Source: an uncultured Alphaproteobacteria bacterium
Lineage (GTDB): Bacteria; Pseudomonadota; Alphaproteobacteria; Thalassobaculales; Thalassobaculaceae
Reading direction: 5' to 3'
Length of the DNA stretch: 50,922 nucleotides
Assembly: GCA_902578675.1 (NCBI GenBank)
Contig: CACHDV010000002.1
Location: 1-50,922, forward strand
A program made the translations under genes and the position numbers. The notes beneath the pieces are model-generated. The model was given only the letters and a program-made list of their open reading frames with translations, was not told the DNA's origin and did not search any database. Shown piece by piece: positions 40,539 to 50,922 of this stretch (positions are counted from its first letter, which is position 1; each line of letters starts with the position of its first letter).

Positions 40539-42551
40539 TTAAACATCGATGGATGTTACAAATTTAGCGTTTTCCTGCAGGTATGCAAATCTAAGCTCAG
40601 GTTTTTTACCCATTAGCGTATCTACAGTTTTATCAACTTCCAGCCGGGTCATTGGTTTAGACTTCATGGAATTAGTATCTAAACAATCTAAATTTGGCAC
40701 TGTTATTTTAAGCAAGTTCCTTTTTTCTGGGCACATCGTTGTCTCTTTTAGTTGAGACGCGGGCATTTCTCCCAATCCCTTGAACCGACTAATTTCAATT
40801 TTTATTTTTGATGATAATTGTTCATTGATTATTTCGTCCTTATGGGCTTCGTCTTTGGCATAATAAGTCTGGCCTCCTTGTGTTATTCTAAAAAGTGGTG
40901 GCATCGCTAGGAAAAGATGGCCATTCTCAATAAGCTTAGGTGTCTGTCTATAAAAGAACGTCATAAGTAATGAGGCTATATGTGCGCCGTCCACATCAGC
41001 GTCGGTCATTATTATTATTTTTTCGTATCTTAATAAATTTTCGCTGTAATTTTCTCCAGTTCCGCAACCGATTGCTTGCATCAAATCATTAAGCTCTTGG
41101 TTTGCACGAAGCTTTTCGGCCGATGCGCTTGCGACATTAAGTATTTTTCCTCTGAGTGGCAGTATAGCTTGGGTCTTTCGATCACGAGCTTGTTTAGCCG
41201 AGCCCCCAGCAGAGTCACCTTCTACAATAAAAAGTTCTGTGCCACTAGCATCCCCAAGGCTGCAGTCAGTCAGTTTCCCTGGAAGACGTAGCTTGCGAGT
41301 TGCCGATTTCCTGCTGACCTCCTTTTGCTGGCGTCTACGTAGTCTTTCCTCTGCCTTCACTATAAAGTGCTCAATAAGCTGTTTGCCTAGTTCCGGAGAG
41401 CCTGACAACCAATGATCAAAGTGGTCTTTAATAGCTTGCTCTACTAATCGATTTGCATGTGCGCTTACTAACTTTTCTTTTGTTTGACCCTGGAATTGTG
41501 GGTCACGTATAAAAGTCGATAAGGCGATGCAACAGCCCATTGTTATATCTTCCGTAGTTATTTGAGATACCCGCTTGGCCATACCGGATAGGTCTGAATA
41601 TGTTCGTACTCCTTTAAGAAGTGCAGCTTTCAGTCCAGCTTCATGCGTTCCACCTTGTGGTGTAGGAATCGTATTGCAATAAGAGCTTAAAAAGCCATCG
41701 TCATTGTCATCAGGCCAAGCAATAGCCCACTCAATCCTTTCATTTGTTTCAGTGTCTTTTTCGTTTGAAAATACGGCGTTTCCAATGATTTTTCTGTCTT
41801 GCAACTCGCTTTTTAGATAATCGGTTAATCCGTTTGGATAGTGAATTGTTTCAGCATCAGGAGTTTTTGGGTCACTCGCGATTAGTTCTGTATCACATGA
41901 CCATCTTATTTCTACACCTCTGAATAAATATGCTTTGGATTTTGCCATTTGATACAAAGCAGAGGGCTTAAATTTCAGACTTTTGCCAAAGATTTCTGGA
42001 TCTGGATGAAAACAAATTTTAGTGCCTCGTCTATTTCTGACAGGGCCTTCATCTATAAGACTACTACAAGCCGTGCCCTGCTTGAACTGTTGGGAAAATA
42101 ATCTTTGATCTCTAGCGATCTCCACAGTTAAGCTATCGGATAATGCATTAACCACGGATATTCCTACTCCGTGCAACCCTCCCGAAGTACTGTAGACGTT
42201 ATCTGAAAACTTACCTCCAGCGTGCAGCGTTGTTAAGATAACCTCCAGGGCAGATTTGTTTTTAAACTTTGGATGTGGATCAACAGGAATACCCCGACCA
42301 TTATCAGTGACTATTACTGATTGGTTCTTCGTTAAATGTAATTCAATTCTGTTTGCGTGTCCGGCTACCGCCTCATCCATCGAGTTGTCCAAGACTTCAG
42401 CAACTAAATGATGCATTGCCTGCTGGTCAGTACCTCCAATATACATTCCTGGACGCCGCCTTACCGGTTCTAAACCTTCTAAAACTTCAATATCTTTAGC
42501 GGAGTAATCCGTCTCTTTTGTCTTAGATAAAGATTGAAATAAGTCGTTCAT
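40539..42551 (-). CDS. parE: DNA topoisomerase IV subunit B
   Basis: GHKL ATPase (EVLDNSMDEAVAGH), VEGDSAGGSAKQARDRKTQAILPLRGKILNV, IMTDADVDGAHI; length fits ParE. Confidence 0.94.
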   Translation of the reverse strand: MNDLFQSLSKTKETDYSAKDIEVLEGLEPVRRRPGMYIGGTDQQAMHHLVAEVLDNSMDEAVAGHANRIELHLTKNQSVIVTDNGRGIPVDPHPKFKNKSALEVILTTLHAGGKFSDNVYSTSGGLHGVGISVVNALSDSLTVEIARDQRLFSQQFKQGTACSSLIDEGPVRNRRGTKICFHPDPEIFGKSLKFKPSALYQMAKSKAYLFRGVEIRWSCDTELIASDPKTPDAETIHYPNGLTDYLKSELQDRKIIGNAVFSNEKDTETNERIEWAIAWPDDNDDGFLSSYCNTIPTPQGGTHEAGLKAALLKGVRTYSDLSGMAKRVSQITTEDITMGCCIALSTFIRDPQFQGQTKEKLVSAHANRLVEQAIKDHFDHWLSGSPELGKQLIEHFIVKAEERLRRRQQKEVSRKSATRKLRLPGKLTDCSLGDASGTELFIVEGDSAGGSAKQARDRKTQAILPLRGKILNVASASAEKLRANQELNDLMQAIGCGTGENYSENLLRYEKIIIMTDADVDGAHIASLLMTFFYRQTPKLIENGHLFLAMPPLFRITQGGQTYYAKDEAHKDEIINEQLSSKIKIEISRFKGLGEMPASQLKETTMCPEKRNLLKITVPNLDCLDTNSMKSKPMTRLEVDKTVDTLMGKKPELRFAYLQENAKFVTSIDV

Positions 42552-42704
42552 AAGTTACCGGTCCAACATAATATTTTGTAGGGTGATACACACCCGATAA
42601 AGTATATGTGTAGCTTGTAAAATACAACATCTTGTTATTATATACCAGCTGTGAGTTATACTTTCGCAGTTTAGTTGGCCTCGTCGAGCAGGGAATTTAA
42701 GATT

Positions 42705-43842
42705 ATGAGAGAAGCTTTCCTAGTTGATGAAAATAATGGGAAGAAGTATGACTTAAGAGAGCCCCGTTGGTGCTCAGAAGAAAAAACACCATTAAGTTTT
42801 TCTAAAACCGATGGAATTACTCCGCAATCAATCAAAAAAAGTGCCAGATCAATCTGGCGTTATGAGAGAGCCTTTCCTTGCAAAATATCGAATCCAGTTA
42901 GTTTAGGAGAGGGATGTACACCATTAGTGCCATTTCGTTATAGAGGAACTAAAGCCTTGTTTAAATTGGAGTGGTTCTCGCCAACCGGTTCCTTTAAAGA
43001 TCGCGGGGCCTCCGTAATGATGTCATTTTTAAAGCAGCAAGATATCCAAGAAGTGGTGGAAGATAGCTCAGGAAACGGGGGGGGCTGCAATAGCTGCCTA
43101 CGGTGCAGCCGCAGGTATCTCTGTTAATATCGTAGCTCCATCCAATGCCTCACCTCCTAAAATCGCACAGATAAAGTCTTACGGAGCAAAAATTCATTTA
43201 ATTCCTGGCACTAGAGAGAATACGGAACAAGCTGCATTGGAGATGGCAAAAAATATTTTCTACGCGAGCCATAATTGGCACCCCTTTTTTTTACAAGGGA
43301 CAAAAACATTGGGTTATGAATTGTGGGAAGACCTTGGCTTCAACGCACCTGATAATATAATTATTCCAACAGGCGCTGGAAGTAACGTTTTGGGATGTTA
43401 CATGGCGTTTATGGAATTATTAGAAGCAAAACAAATTTTGAAGTTGCCTAAAATATTTGTTGTCCAGCCAAAAAACTGCTGTCCAATAGTCGCGTGCTGG
43501 AGAGACGGAATGGGGGCTCTAGAAAGCTTGACTTTTACAAAAACAATTGCTGAAGGGACTGCGATTAAGAAACCCATTAGGCTCACGAAAATCTTGGATA
43601 TCCTAAAAAAAACGAACGGTGGCGGCTTAGCCGTCACTGAAGAGGAGATTTTGAAAGCTACCCTTGACTTATCAAAAAATGGGTTTTTCGTTGAACCAAC
43701 ATGTGCTAGTGCTGCTGTTGGATTGGGTAAGCTGCGGGCAAAAAATTTAATTGGTTCCGATGAAACTACCGTTGTTGTTTTAACGGGTAGTGGCCTAAAA
43801 TCTAGCGACTTTTTTACAAAAAATGTTGAGTTGAAGTTATAA
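42705..43842 (+). pseudogene. Threonine-synthase-like PLP-dependent enzyme, interrupted by +1 frameshift at G8
   Basis: Upstream frame: GEGCTPLVPFRYRGTKALFKLEWFSPTGSFKDRGASVMM...DSSGN. Downstream frame continues GGAAIAAYGAAAGISVNIVAPSNASPPKIAQIKSYGAK. Deleting one G from 43077-43084 restores the full reading frame. Confidence 0.85.
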
Positions 43843-43858
43843 AAGAAAAGCTTGTGAA

Positions 43859-43886
43859 GGAAGCCTGGTAAAACACCAAGGCTTCC
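43859..43886. terminator. Hairpin between convergent genes, likely bidirectional terminator
   Basis: GGAAGCC-TGGT-aaaac-ACCA-aGGCTTCC, in the short gap between the thrC-like gene and glnA ends. Confidence 0.7.
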
Positions 43887-43910
43887 TACTGATACAAGAT
43901 TTTTATGATA

Positions 43911-45320
43911 TTAAACTGAATAGTACATCTGGAACTCTATTGGATGCGGAGTTTGTTCAAAAGCTAAAACTTCCTCCATTTTTAGCTCGATGTAAGCGTC
44001 AATTTGATCGTCATCAAAAACACCGCCTTGCGTTAAAAACGATCTATCCGCGTCGAGTGCAGCAAGAGCTTCCCTCAAAGAGCCGCATACCGTCGGAATA
44101 TCTTTCAATTCCTCCGGAGGGAGTTCATATAGGTCTTTATCCATCGGTTCACCGGGGTGTATCTTGTTTTTTATCCCATCTAGTCCTGCCATAAGCATCG
44201 CTGAAAAAGCCAAATAGGGATTGCTAGCGGCGTCAGGAAACCGGACTTCAACGCGCTTTCCTTTTGGATTGCTAACGAAGGGAATTCGGCAGGAAGCTGA
44301 TCGATTACGAGATGAGTAAGCTAAAAGAACGGGTGCCTCAAATCCCGGAACTAACCTCTTGTAACTATTCGTTATTGAATTACTAAAAGCATTTATTGCT
44401 CTTGCGTGTTTGATTATCCCTCCAATGTAATGCAGGCAAGTCTCAGACAAATCCGCATATTCAGATCCTGCAAACATCGGTTCGTTGTTTTTCCAAATTG
44501 ACTGATGTACGTGCATGCCCGATCCATTATCGCCTGCTACAGGTTTTGGCATAAATGTAGCTGTTTTCCCATAAGAGGCGGCTACCTGGTGTACCACGTA
44601 TTTGTATGTCTGGAGGCTGTCAGCTGTTTCTATGAGCGTTCCAAACTTCATTCCTAACTCATGTTGCGATGGTGCCACCTCGTGATGATGCTTTTCCACT
44701 TCGACGCCCATCTCTTCCATAACCGCCAACATTTCGCTTCTTAGGTCTTGCTCTGAGTCTACGGGGGGGACCGGAAAATAACCACCCTTTACTCCTGGTC
44801 GGTGGCCTGGATTTCCTTCTTCATACTCTCTAGCTGTATTGTAAGGCCCTTCTGAACTATCGACTTCGTAATAACCCCGGTTCATTTGAACATCGAATTT
44901 AACGTCGTCAAAGACAAAGAATTCTGCTTCCGGGCCAAAGAATGCCGTATCTCCAATACCTTGACTGGCCATATATTCGATCGCGGCCTTAGCTGTCGAT
45001 CTTGGATCTCTATTGTAAGCGGCCCCTGTGGTGGGTTCCGAAACATCGCAGACAAGCACCAAGGTAGCTTGCGCGAAAAACGGATCTATCGTCGCTGTCG
45101 AAAGATCGGGTTTCAGACACATATCTGACTCGTTTATCGCTTTCCATCCGGCTATTGATGAGCCATCAAACATAAATCCTTCTACTAAGGATTCCTCGTC
45201 AATTGTCGATACTGCCTGGGTTAAATGCTGCCATTTTCCTCGCGGGTCGGTGAATCGAAGGTCAACGAACCGTATATCGTTTTCTTTGATCATTTCTAGA
45301 ACTGAGCTAACGTCTGACAT
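43911..45320 (-). CDS. glnA: Glutamine synthetase type I
   Basis: [25 protein letters not shown]; adenylylation-type site [10 protein letters not shown]. Confidence 0.98.
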   Translation of the reverse strand: MSDVSSVLEMIKENDIRFVDLRFTDPRGKWQHLTQAVSTIDEESLVEGFMFDGSSIAGWKAINESDMCLKPDLSTATIDPFFAQATLVLVCDVSEPTTGAAYNRDPRSTAKAAIEYMASQGIGDTAFFGPEAEFFVFDDVKFDVQMNRGYYEVDSSEGPYNTAREYEEGNPGHRPGVKGGYFPVPPVDSEQDLRSEMLAVMEEMGVEVEKHHHEVAPSQHELGMKFGTLIETADSLQTYKYVVHQVAASYGKTATFMPKPVAGDNGSGMHVHQSIWKNNEPMFAGSEYADLSETCLHYIGGIIKHARAINAFSNSITNSYKRLVPGFEAPVLLAYSSRNRSASCRIPFVSNPKGKRVEVRFPDAASNPYLAFSAMLMAGLDGIKNKIHPGEPMDKDLYELPPEELKDIPTVCGSLREALAALDADRSFLTQGGVFDDDQIDAYIELKMEEVLAFEQTPHPIEFQMYYSV

Positions 45321-45352
45321 AATATTCCTTTCCTATGTTATTTGGTATAATC

Positions 45353-45712
<360 letters not shown>

Positions 45713-45727
45713 CTACTTGAATTCCAC

Positions 45728-45743
45728 TGCAGTAATTATGCCA
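45728..45743 (-). promoter_or_regulatory. Sigma54-type -24/-12 promoter element upstream of glnBA
   Basis: Minus strand TGGCAT-A-ATTA-CTGCA; GG and GC separated by exactly 10 bp as in TGGCACG-N4-TTGCW; about 37 nt upstream of the glnB ATG. Confidence 0.65.
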
Positions 45744-45861
45744 CAAAGGGTTTTCTAAAAACTTTAATAATAACAGTACGTTACAAAAGGTTTTTAAAGC
45801 TTTGCGGCCGCTTGAATTGATGAAATATTAGGCGGTTGATTAAAATATAGGCAGTTGAGTT

Positions 45862-47019
45862 CTACAGACATCCCTTAATTAAATCTACCGCTTTTAAAAT
45901 ATTCTCAGTTGAATTTGCGTATGAAAACCTGAGGTAGCCTTCCCCGTGCTCTCCAAAACTCGTTCCGGATATTACCGCAACTCCAGCGTCCTCGAGTATT
46001 TTTTTCTGTAGCTCGTCTGATCGAAAGCCTGTCTTAGTAATGTTGGGGAAAGCGTAGAAGGCTCCCCCTGGTTGAATGCAACTAAAACCGGGAATTTTAT
46101 TTAATTCATTTACGATAACAGCACGTCGTTCATCGAAAGCCGAAACCATTGCTTTTACCGGAGATTGGTCACCTTTCAATGCGGCTATGCCGGCAAACTG
46201 CGCCGAGGAATTCACGCAAGAATGAATATTGACACATAATTTTTCCGCATGCGGCGCAACCTTTTCAGGCCATACACTGTAGCCTAACCTCCAGCCAGTC
46301 ATGGCGTAAGTTTTTGACCACCCATCTAAAAGAATAAGTCTATCAGTTATCTCAGGATATCCTATTAGACTAACGTGTTCTCGATTATCGTATAGCATTT
46401 GCCCATATATTTCGTCGCTCATTATTGCAACGTCTGGCCATTTATAAAGTCCCTCGATTAATGCGTTAAATTCCCCGCGGGGTACTACACCACCTGTTGG
46501 ATTTGCAGGGCTATTTAAGATTATTAATCGAGTTCTCTCATTAATTTTTGACAACACTTCTTCAGCGGAAAAGGCAAATCCATTTTGTTCGCGAAGTGGG
46601 ATTGGTATTGGTTTTGCTCCCGAAAATCTAATTGTGGACTCGTAAATAGGGAAGCCCGGATTGGGATAGAGAATTTCGCAACCCGGTTCCCCGTAGATCA
46701 TCATAGCGAGGAACATTGTCACTTTGCCTCCAGGAACGGCTAATATCCTGTTGGGTTCTATTGTCACATCATGTCTACTGTTAAGATCATCTGCAATAGC
46801 TTGTCGAAGCGGGGGAATACCACTTGCAGGGGTGTAACCGTGGTGCCCATCTTTTAATGCTTTAATTGCTGCTTCAACAATATGCTCTGGAGTTTGAAAG
46901 TCTGGTTGGCCTATGCCTAGGTTAATGATTTCCCTTCCCTCTGCCTCCAATGCGTTGGCTCTAGCAAGAACTTCAAAAGCTGTTTCTGTTCCCAAATGGT
47001 TCATCCGTTCCGCTAGCAT
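45862..47019 (-). CDS. PLP-dependent aminotransferase (aspartate aminotransferase family, class I/II)
   Basis: INLGIGQPDFQTPEHIVEAA; NSPANPTGGV; LDGWSKTYAMTGWRLGY. Confidence 0.94.
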   Translation of the reverse strand: MLAERMNHLGTETAFEVLARANALEAEGREIINLGIGQPDFQTPEHIVEAAIKALKDGHHGYTPASGIPPLRQAIADDLNSRHDVTIEPNRILAVPGGKVTMFLAMMIYGEPGCEILYPNPGFPIYESTIRFSGAKPIPIPLREQNGFAFSAEEVLSKINERTRLIILNSPANPTGGVVPRGEFNALIEGLYKWPDVAIMSDEIYGQMLYDNREHVSLIGYPEITDRLILLDGWSKTYAMTGWRLGYSVWPEKVAPHAEKLCVNIHSCVNSSAQFAGIAALKGDQSPVKAMVSAFDERRAVIVNELNKIPGFSCIQPGGAFYAFPNITKTGFRSDELQKKILEDAGVAVISGTSFGEHGEGYLRFSYANSTENILKAVDLIKGCL

Positions 47020-47206
47020 AGATTATTCTCCTTGCTTATTGTGCTGCAGCTTAAAAAGCTTTTAGTCACCATCTCGTCGTTACAATGCATTTTTCTCGCT
47101 AAAAATTATATAATTGTAAAACATCTTTACATCTAGACTTAATTCTATACAGATTTATTCGGGTGGCCTTTACCAGCTTTATAAATAAGCTTTTAGAAGG
47201 GGTTAG

Positions 47207-48367
47207 ATGTATACAACTAATTTAACTTTTAATTCATACGGCACTACCGTTTTTGAACTGATGTCGCGCCTTGCTGTAGAGCACAAGTCTATAAACCTTG
47301 GGCAAGGCTTTCCCGATAATTATGGCCCTAATGCGGTTCTGCAAAAAGCATCAGAATACCTTTTTGATTTGCCTAATCAATACCCTCCAATGCTGGGAGT
47401 TCCTGAATTGCGACAGGCTATTGCTGCGCATAACAAGCGTTTTTATGGCCTCGATATTAATTGGAAAACAGAAACGATGGTCTCGTCTGGTGCGACTGAG
47501 GGATTAGCAGCTTGTTTCTTAGGGCTTCTAAATCAAGGTGATGAAGTAGTTGTAATTGAGCCGCTTTACGATTGTTATTTACCGATGATTGAGCGTGCTG
47601 GAGGAATCCCTAAGCGGGTATCAATTGAGCCACCTAACTGGAAATTGAACGGGTCGGCTTTACGTGCAGCTTTTTCAAACAAAACGAAGCTTGTGCTTAT
47701 TAATTCGCCCCAGAATCCATCCTCTAAAGTCTATCACAGGGAAGAGTTGCTGCATATTGCTGATTTGGTAAAAGAATATGACGCTATAGCAATATGCGAT
47801 GAAGTTTATGAACACATGGTCTACGACCACCGAGAACATATTCCACTTATGACATTGCCTGGCATGCGTGATAGGTCGATACGAATAGGTTCGGCAGGTA
47901 AAACTTTCTCGTTAACAGGTTGGAAGGTAGGTTATTTAACAGGAAGCGAAGAGCTATTAAAGGCTGTTTCGAAGGCACATCAGTTTTTGGTATTTACAAC
48001 CCCTCCAAATCTGCAACGAGCAGTAGCTGACGGCCTAAATGGTGACGATGCATATTTTGATCGTTTAACTATTGATATGCGATCTAAAAGAGATCGATTA
48101 GCTGAAGGATTATCGAAAATTTCAGGATTCAACCCGATAATCTGTGAAGGAACTTATTTTCTGTTTGTAGATGTTGAGAATGTGGGGTTTTCTGATACCG
48201 ATGTTAAATTTTGCGAATATCTAACAACAGAGGTTGGGGTTACGGGGGTGCCTGTTAGTGCATTTTATAATAGGTCACTTGAAAAAAAATATATAAGACT
48301 ATGTTTTGCAAAGGAAAATGCAGTATTGGACGAGGCCGTCGAAAAATTATCCGGGCATTTTAGTTGA
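47207..48367 (+). CDS. PLP-dependent aminotransferase (methionine/kynurenine-type, class I/II)
   Basis: SINLGQGFPDNYGP; INSPQNPSSKV; GSAGKTFSLTGWKVGYLTG. Confidence 0.92.
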   Translation: MYTTNLTFNSYGTTVFELMSRLAVEHKSINLGQGFPDNYGPNAVLQKASEYLFDLPNQYPPMLGVPELRQAIAAHNKRFYGLDINWKTETMVSSGATEGLAACFLGLLNQGDEVVVIEPLYDCYLPMIERAGGIPKRVSIEPPNWKLNGSALRAAFSNKTKLVLINSPQNPSSKVYHREELLHIADLVKEYDAIAICDEVYEHMVYDHREHIPLMTLPGMRDRSIRIGSAGKTFSLTGWKVGYLTGSEELLKAVSKAHQFLVFTTPPNLQRAVADGLNGDDAYFDRLTIDMRSKRDRLAEGLSKISGFNPIICEGTYFLFVDVENVGFSDTDVKFCEYLTTEVGVTGVPVSAFYNRSLEKKYIRLCFAKENAVLDEAVEKLSGHFS

Positions 48368-48408
48368 CTGAAATAGTAGCGTAGCTTACTACATCCTTTC
48401 TATAATGC

Positions 48409-48486
48409 GGCGGGTGTAGCTCAGCTGGTTAGAGCGCCAGATTGTGATTCTGGAAGCCGTGGGTTCAAGTCCCATCACTCGCCCCA
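48409..48486 (+). tRNA. tRNA-His (GTG)
   Basis: Cloverleaf: acceptor GCGGGTG/CACTCGC, anticodon stem-loop CCAGA-TTGTGAT-TCTGG, GGTTCAAGTCC T-arm, encoded CCA; G at -1 (48409) opposite C73. Confidence 0.97.
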
Positions 48487-48611
48487 CTTTATAAATGTTA
48501 AAAAATTGTCGCTGTGCTATTTTTGTCCTGATTGGTTCTGAAGAACACTAGAACAAAAGAATAGATGACTTTTAGCTTTTAATGGAATGCCTTTTCACTT
48601 GGTTAGATCTG

Positions 48612-50045
48612 ATGGCCAACTCACGAAAAACAAACTTGATAGATAAAACGATAGCTAATCTATGGAAAGCCTGGGACGAGCTTTCTATTTCAACGGCACA
48701 CTACATATCAGGAAAGCCAAGGCCCGACCTTCCTCAAGATGATCTTATTAAAGTTATGGCCGAGGTGGCCGATTGTATTAAAGGAAAGAGTGATGAGGCC
48801 TCATTGCGGGCAAGAGCTGCAGCCATAGGCAAAACTTATCTTGAGCTTAATGAAGATGGGCGAAGTAAATTCCTCAGGGCGCTGGCAGCTGATTTTGATG
48901 TGGATCGACAGATAGTTGATGAAAAAATTGAGCTCGTTAAAAATTCCTCCGATAATAAATCGTTACGATTGAGAGCAGAAGAAGAATTGAAAATAGCGCT
49001 TCAGCCGACCTGGCGTGTTCTTTTGGGACGTTTTACTACTTTACCAGAAGGGGTTAAGTTTTTAGTCGATATGAGAACGGAAATGTTATCCCTAGTAAAA
49101 AGCTACCCAGAAATAAAAATTCTTTCAAACGACCTACGCTCTATGCTGTCCGCGTGGTTTGACATTGGTTTATTAGAATTGGTCCAGATTAATTGGGGAT
49201 CGCCTGCGAGTTTACTGGAAAAGCTGATCGCCTATGAGTCCGTCCATGCCGTACGTTCGTGGAGTGATCTAAAAAATCGTCTCGGTCCAAATCGAAGATG
49301 TTTTGGTTTTTTCCATCCAAATATGCCAAATGAACCCCTTATTTTTGTCCAGGTTGCCTTAGTTGAGGGAATTTCAAACAATATTGAAGATCTGTTAGAT
49401 GAATCTAAGTCAGACAATAATTCGATAAAAGCTGATACAGCGGTTTTTTATTCAATATCTAATGCCCAGAGAGGACTGGACGGGATAAGTTTTGGCAACT
49501 TTCTTATAAAGACAGTCGTGGAAAAATTGAGTACTGAAACGCCTAATCTCAGGACTTTTGCAACACTTTCACCGATCCCTGGGTTTGCTAATTGGTTGAA
49601 TGAGCAAATTGAATCAAGGCAGGATAACCTACTCAAACAGTCTGAGAAAAAAAATCTAGCTAAATACACAACTCATTTCACTGATGCCGATATCTTGGAA
49701 GATTTGCTGCCAAAACTGGATGAAATAGAAAAAGGGCAGCAAAAGCAGTTGTTTAGCGAGTTAGAAGCTCCCCTTACACGGTTAGCTGCGGAATATATTT
49801 GTAACATCAGGAATAACAGGGGGAGGGCTATTGATCCGGTTGCGCACTTTCATTTATCAAACGGTGCCTCGGTGTATAGATTGAATTGGGCTGCGGATAC
49901 GTCAATAAAGGGTAAGGCTCAATCTTATGGCTTAATGGTTAATTACGAGTACAATTTAAAGGAAATACAATTTAATAGTTCAGTATATGAGGCGGAAAAA
50001 AAAGTGGCTGCTTCTAGCCTTATTAAAAATATTTTAAAGAAATAA
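48612..50045 (+). CDS. Malonyl-CoA decarboxylase
   Basis: LRLRAEEELKIALQPTWRVLLGRFTTLPEGVKFLVDMR; FFHPNMPNEPLIFVQVALVEGISNNI; LSPIPGFANWL; DPVAHFHLSNGASVYRLNWAAD. Confidence 0.94.
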   Translation: MANSRKTNLIDKTIANLWKAWDELSISTAHYISGKPRPDLPQDDLIKVMAEVADCIKGKSDEASLRARAAAIGKTYLELNEDGRSKFLRALAADFDVDRQIVDEKIELVKNSSDNKSLRLRAEEELKIALQPTWRVLLGRFTTLPEGVKFLVDMRTEMLSLVKSYPEIKILSNDLRSMLSAWFDIGLLELVQINWGSPASLLEKLIAYESVHAVRSWSDLKNRLGPNRRCFGFFHPNMPNEPLIFVQVALVEGISNNIEDLLDESKSDNNSIKADTAVFYSISNAQRGLDGISFGNFLIKTVVEKLSTETPNLRTFATLSPIPGFANWLNEQIESRQDNLLKQSEKKNLAKYTTHFTDADILEDLLPKLDEIEKGQQKQLFSELEAPLTRLAAEYICNIRNNRGRAIDPVAHFHLSNGASVYRLNWAADTSIKGKAQSYGLMVNYEYNLKEIQFNSSVYEAEKKVAASSLIKNILKK

Positions 50046-50151
50046 ACCATGTTTTTTTTAATAAGTATTGTTGACGTATAAGCTCGCATCCGGTAGCCAT
50101 GCTGATTAATGTTAAATTTAGCGAGTGCCTATATGAGTTAGATCGTTTTGA

Positions 50152-50236
<85 letters not shown>

Positions 50237-50358
50237 AACGGTAAAATTCGGGCCAATATTTAATAAATAAATACGGCGCTCGATGAGAGTTTTGAACCGT
50301 AATTACACGCTATGCTTGTGTTAGCCTGATATTAAATGAATTAGATCGGATAAGTTTT

Positions 50359-50922
50359 ATGGAAGTTACAGAAACGATTGCGGAGGGTTTAAAGAGAGAG
50401 TTTAAGGTAATTATCTCTGCCTCCGAAATAGATAACAAGGTTGATGAGCGTTTGAAAGAGATCGCTCCCACCCTTCAGCTTCCCGGTTTCAGACCAGGCA
50501 AGGTTCCCCCAGCGCTGGTGAAAAAGAGGTTTGGTCAATCTCTTTTGGGTGAGGTTTTAGAAAAATCGGTAAACGACTCGTCACAAAAGACCCTCGATGA
50601 GCGTGGGCTGCGTCCTGCTGCCCAGCCGAACATAGAAGTGGTTTCTTTTGATGAGGGTAAGGATTTAGAATTTAATCTTTCTGTTGAATTGATGCCGGAG
50701 ATTAAACCGCTGGATTTCTCTGATATCAAATTAGAAAAGCTTGTGGCGGAGGCCGATGAGAAGGATATAGAGGACGCGTTATCGAAGTTGGCTGAGCAGC
50801 ATAAGGGTTCAGAGCCAATAAAAACAAAGAGAGCATCGAAAAATGGTGATATCGTCGTAATTGACTTCGTTGGTTCAGTGGACGGTGAAAAATTTGATGG
50901 TGGAAGTGCTGAGAGCCACCAC
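50359..50922 (+). CDS. tig: Trigger factor, N-terminal part (runs off window)
   Basis: MEVTETIAEGLKREFKVIISASEIDNKVDERLKEIAPTLQLPGFRPGKVPPALVKKRFGQSLLGEVL: trigger-factor ribosome-binding signature GFRPGKVP. No stop in window; absent from ORF track. Confidence 0.96.
   Translation, partial: MEVTETIAEGLKREFKVIISASEIDNKVDERLKEIAPTLQLPGFRPGKVPPALVKKRFGQSLLGEVLEKSVNDSSQKTLDERGLRPAAQPNIEVVSFDEGKDLEFNLSVELMPEIKPLDFSDIKLEKLVAEADEKDIEDALSKLAEQHKGSEPIKTKRASKNGDIVVIDFVGSVDGEKFDGGSAESHH

Noticed and set aside
42844-42859. GCCAGA-TCAA-TCTGGC hairpin
   Set aside because: Only 6 bp, within coding sequence of the threonine-synthase-like gene; compatible with chance.
44763-44769. G7 run in glnA as a possible frameshift site
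   Set aside because: Frame intact (PVPPVDSEQ).

Overview
The window is a gene-dense, AT-rich chromosomal segment that looks alphaproteobacterial. Supporting markers are GcrA, HdaA, EipB, the ndk/purN/purM/perM/hdaA/rnd block, the trpG-trpD-trpC-moaC-moeA/lexA/gltX/gltA block, and a GTTC-N7-GTTC LexA box. Most of it is housekeeping: purine and tryptophan biosynthesis, moaC/moeA, gltA/gltX, parE, glnBA, pepN, dinB, two tRNAs and a partial tig. Catabolic genes are interspersed: CaiB-type CoA-transferase, two ThDP enzymes, asparaginase, TRAP permease, racemase, malonyl-CoA decarboxylase and SDRs. I saw no CRISPR array, prophage, IS element or obvious defence island, and I do not claim a wholly new system. 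The observations most worth follow-up are: (1) a deletion scar between hdaA and rnd, where an N-terminal ppk remnant is joined to a probable C-terminal ppx remnant; (2) a DEAD-box helicase whose Q-motif lies upstream of any canonical start codon and may start at ATC behind a good Shine-Dalgarno; (3) a threonine-synthase-like gene broken by +1 at a G8 tract; (4) a TauD / CaiB / oxalyl-CoA-decarboxylase-like cluster resembling an alpha-oxidation module; (5) a sigma54-type -24/-12 element before glnBA, a LexA box, two unusual hairpins, and small or partial genes missing from the ORF track.
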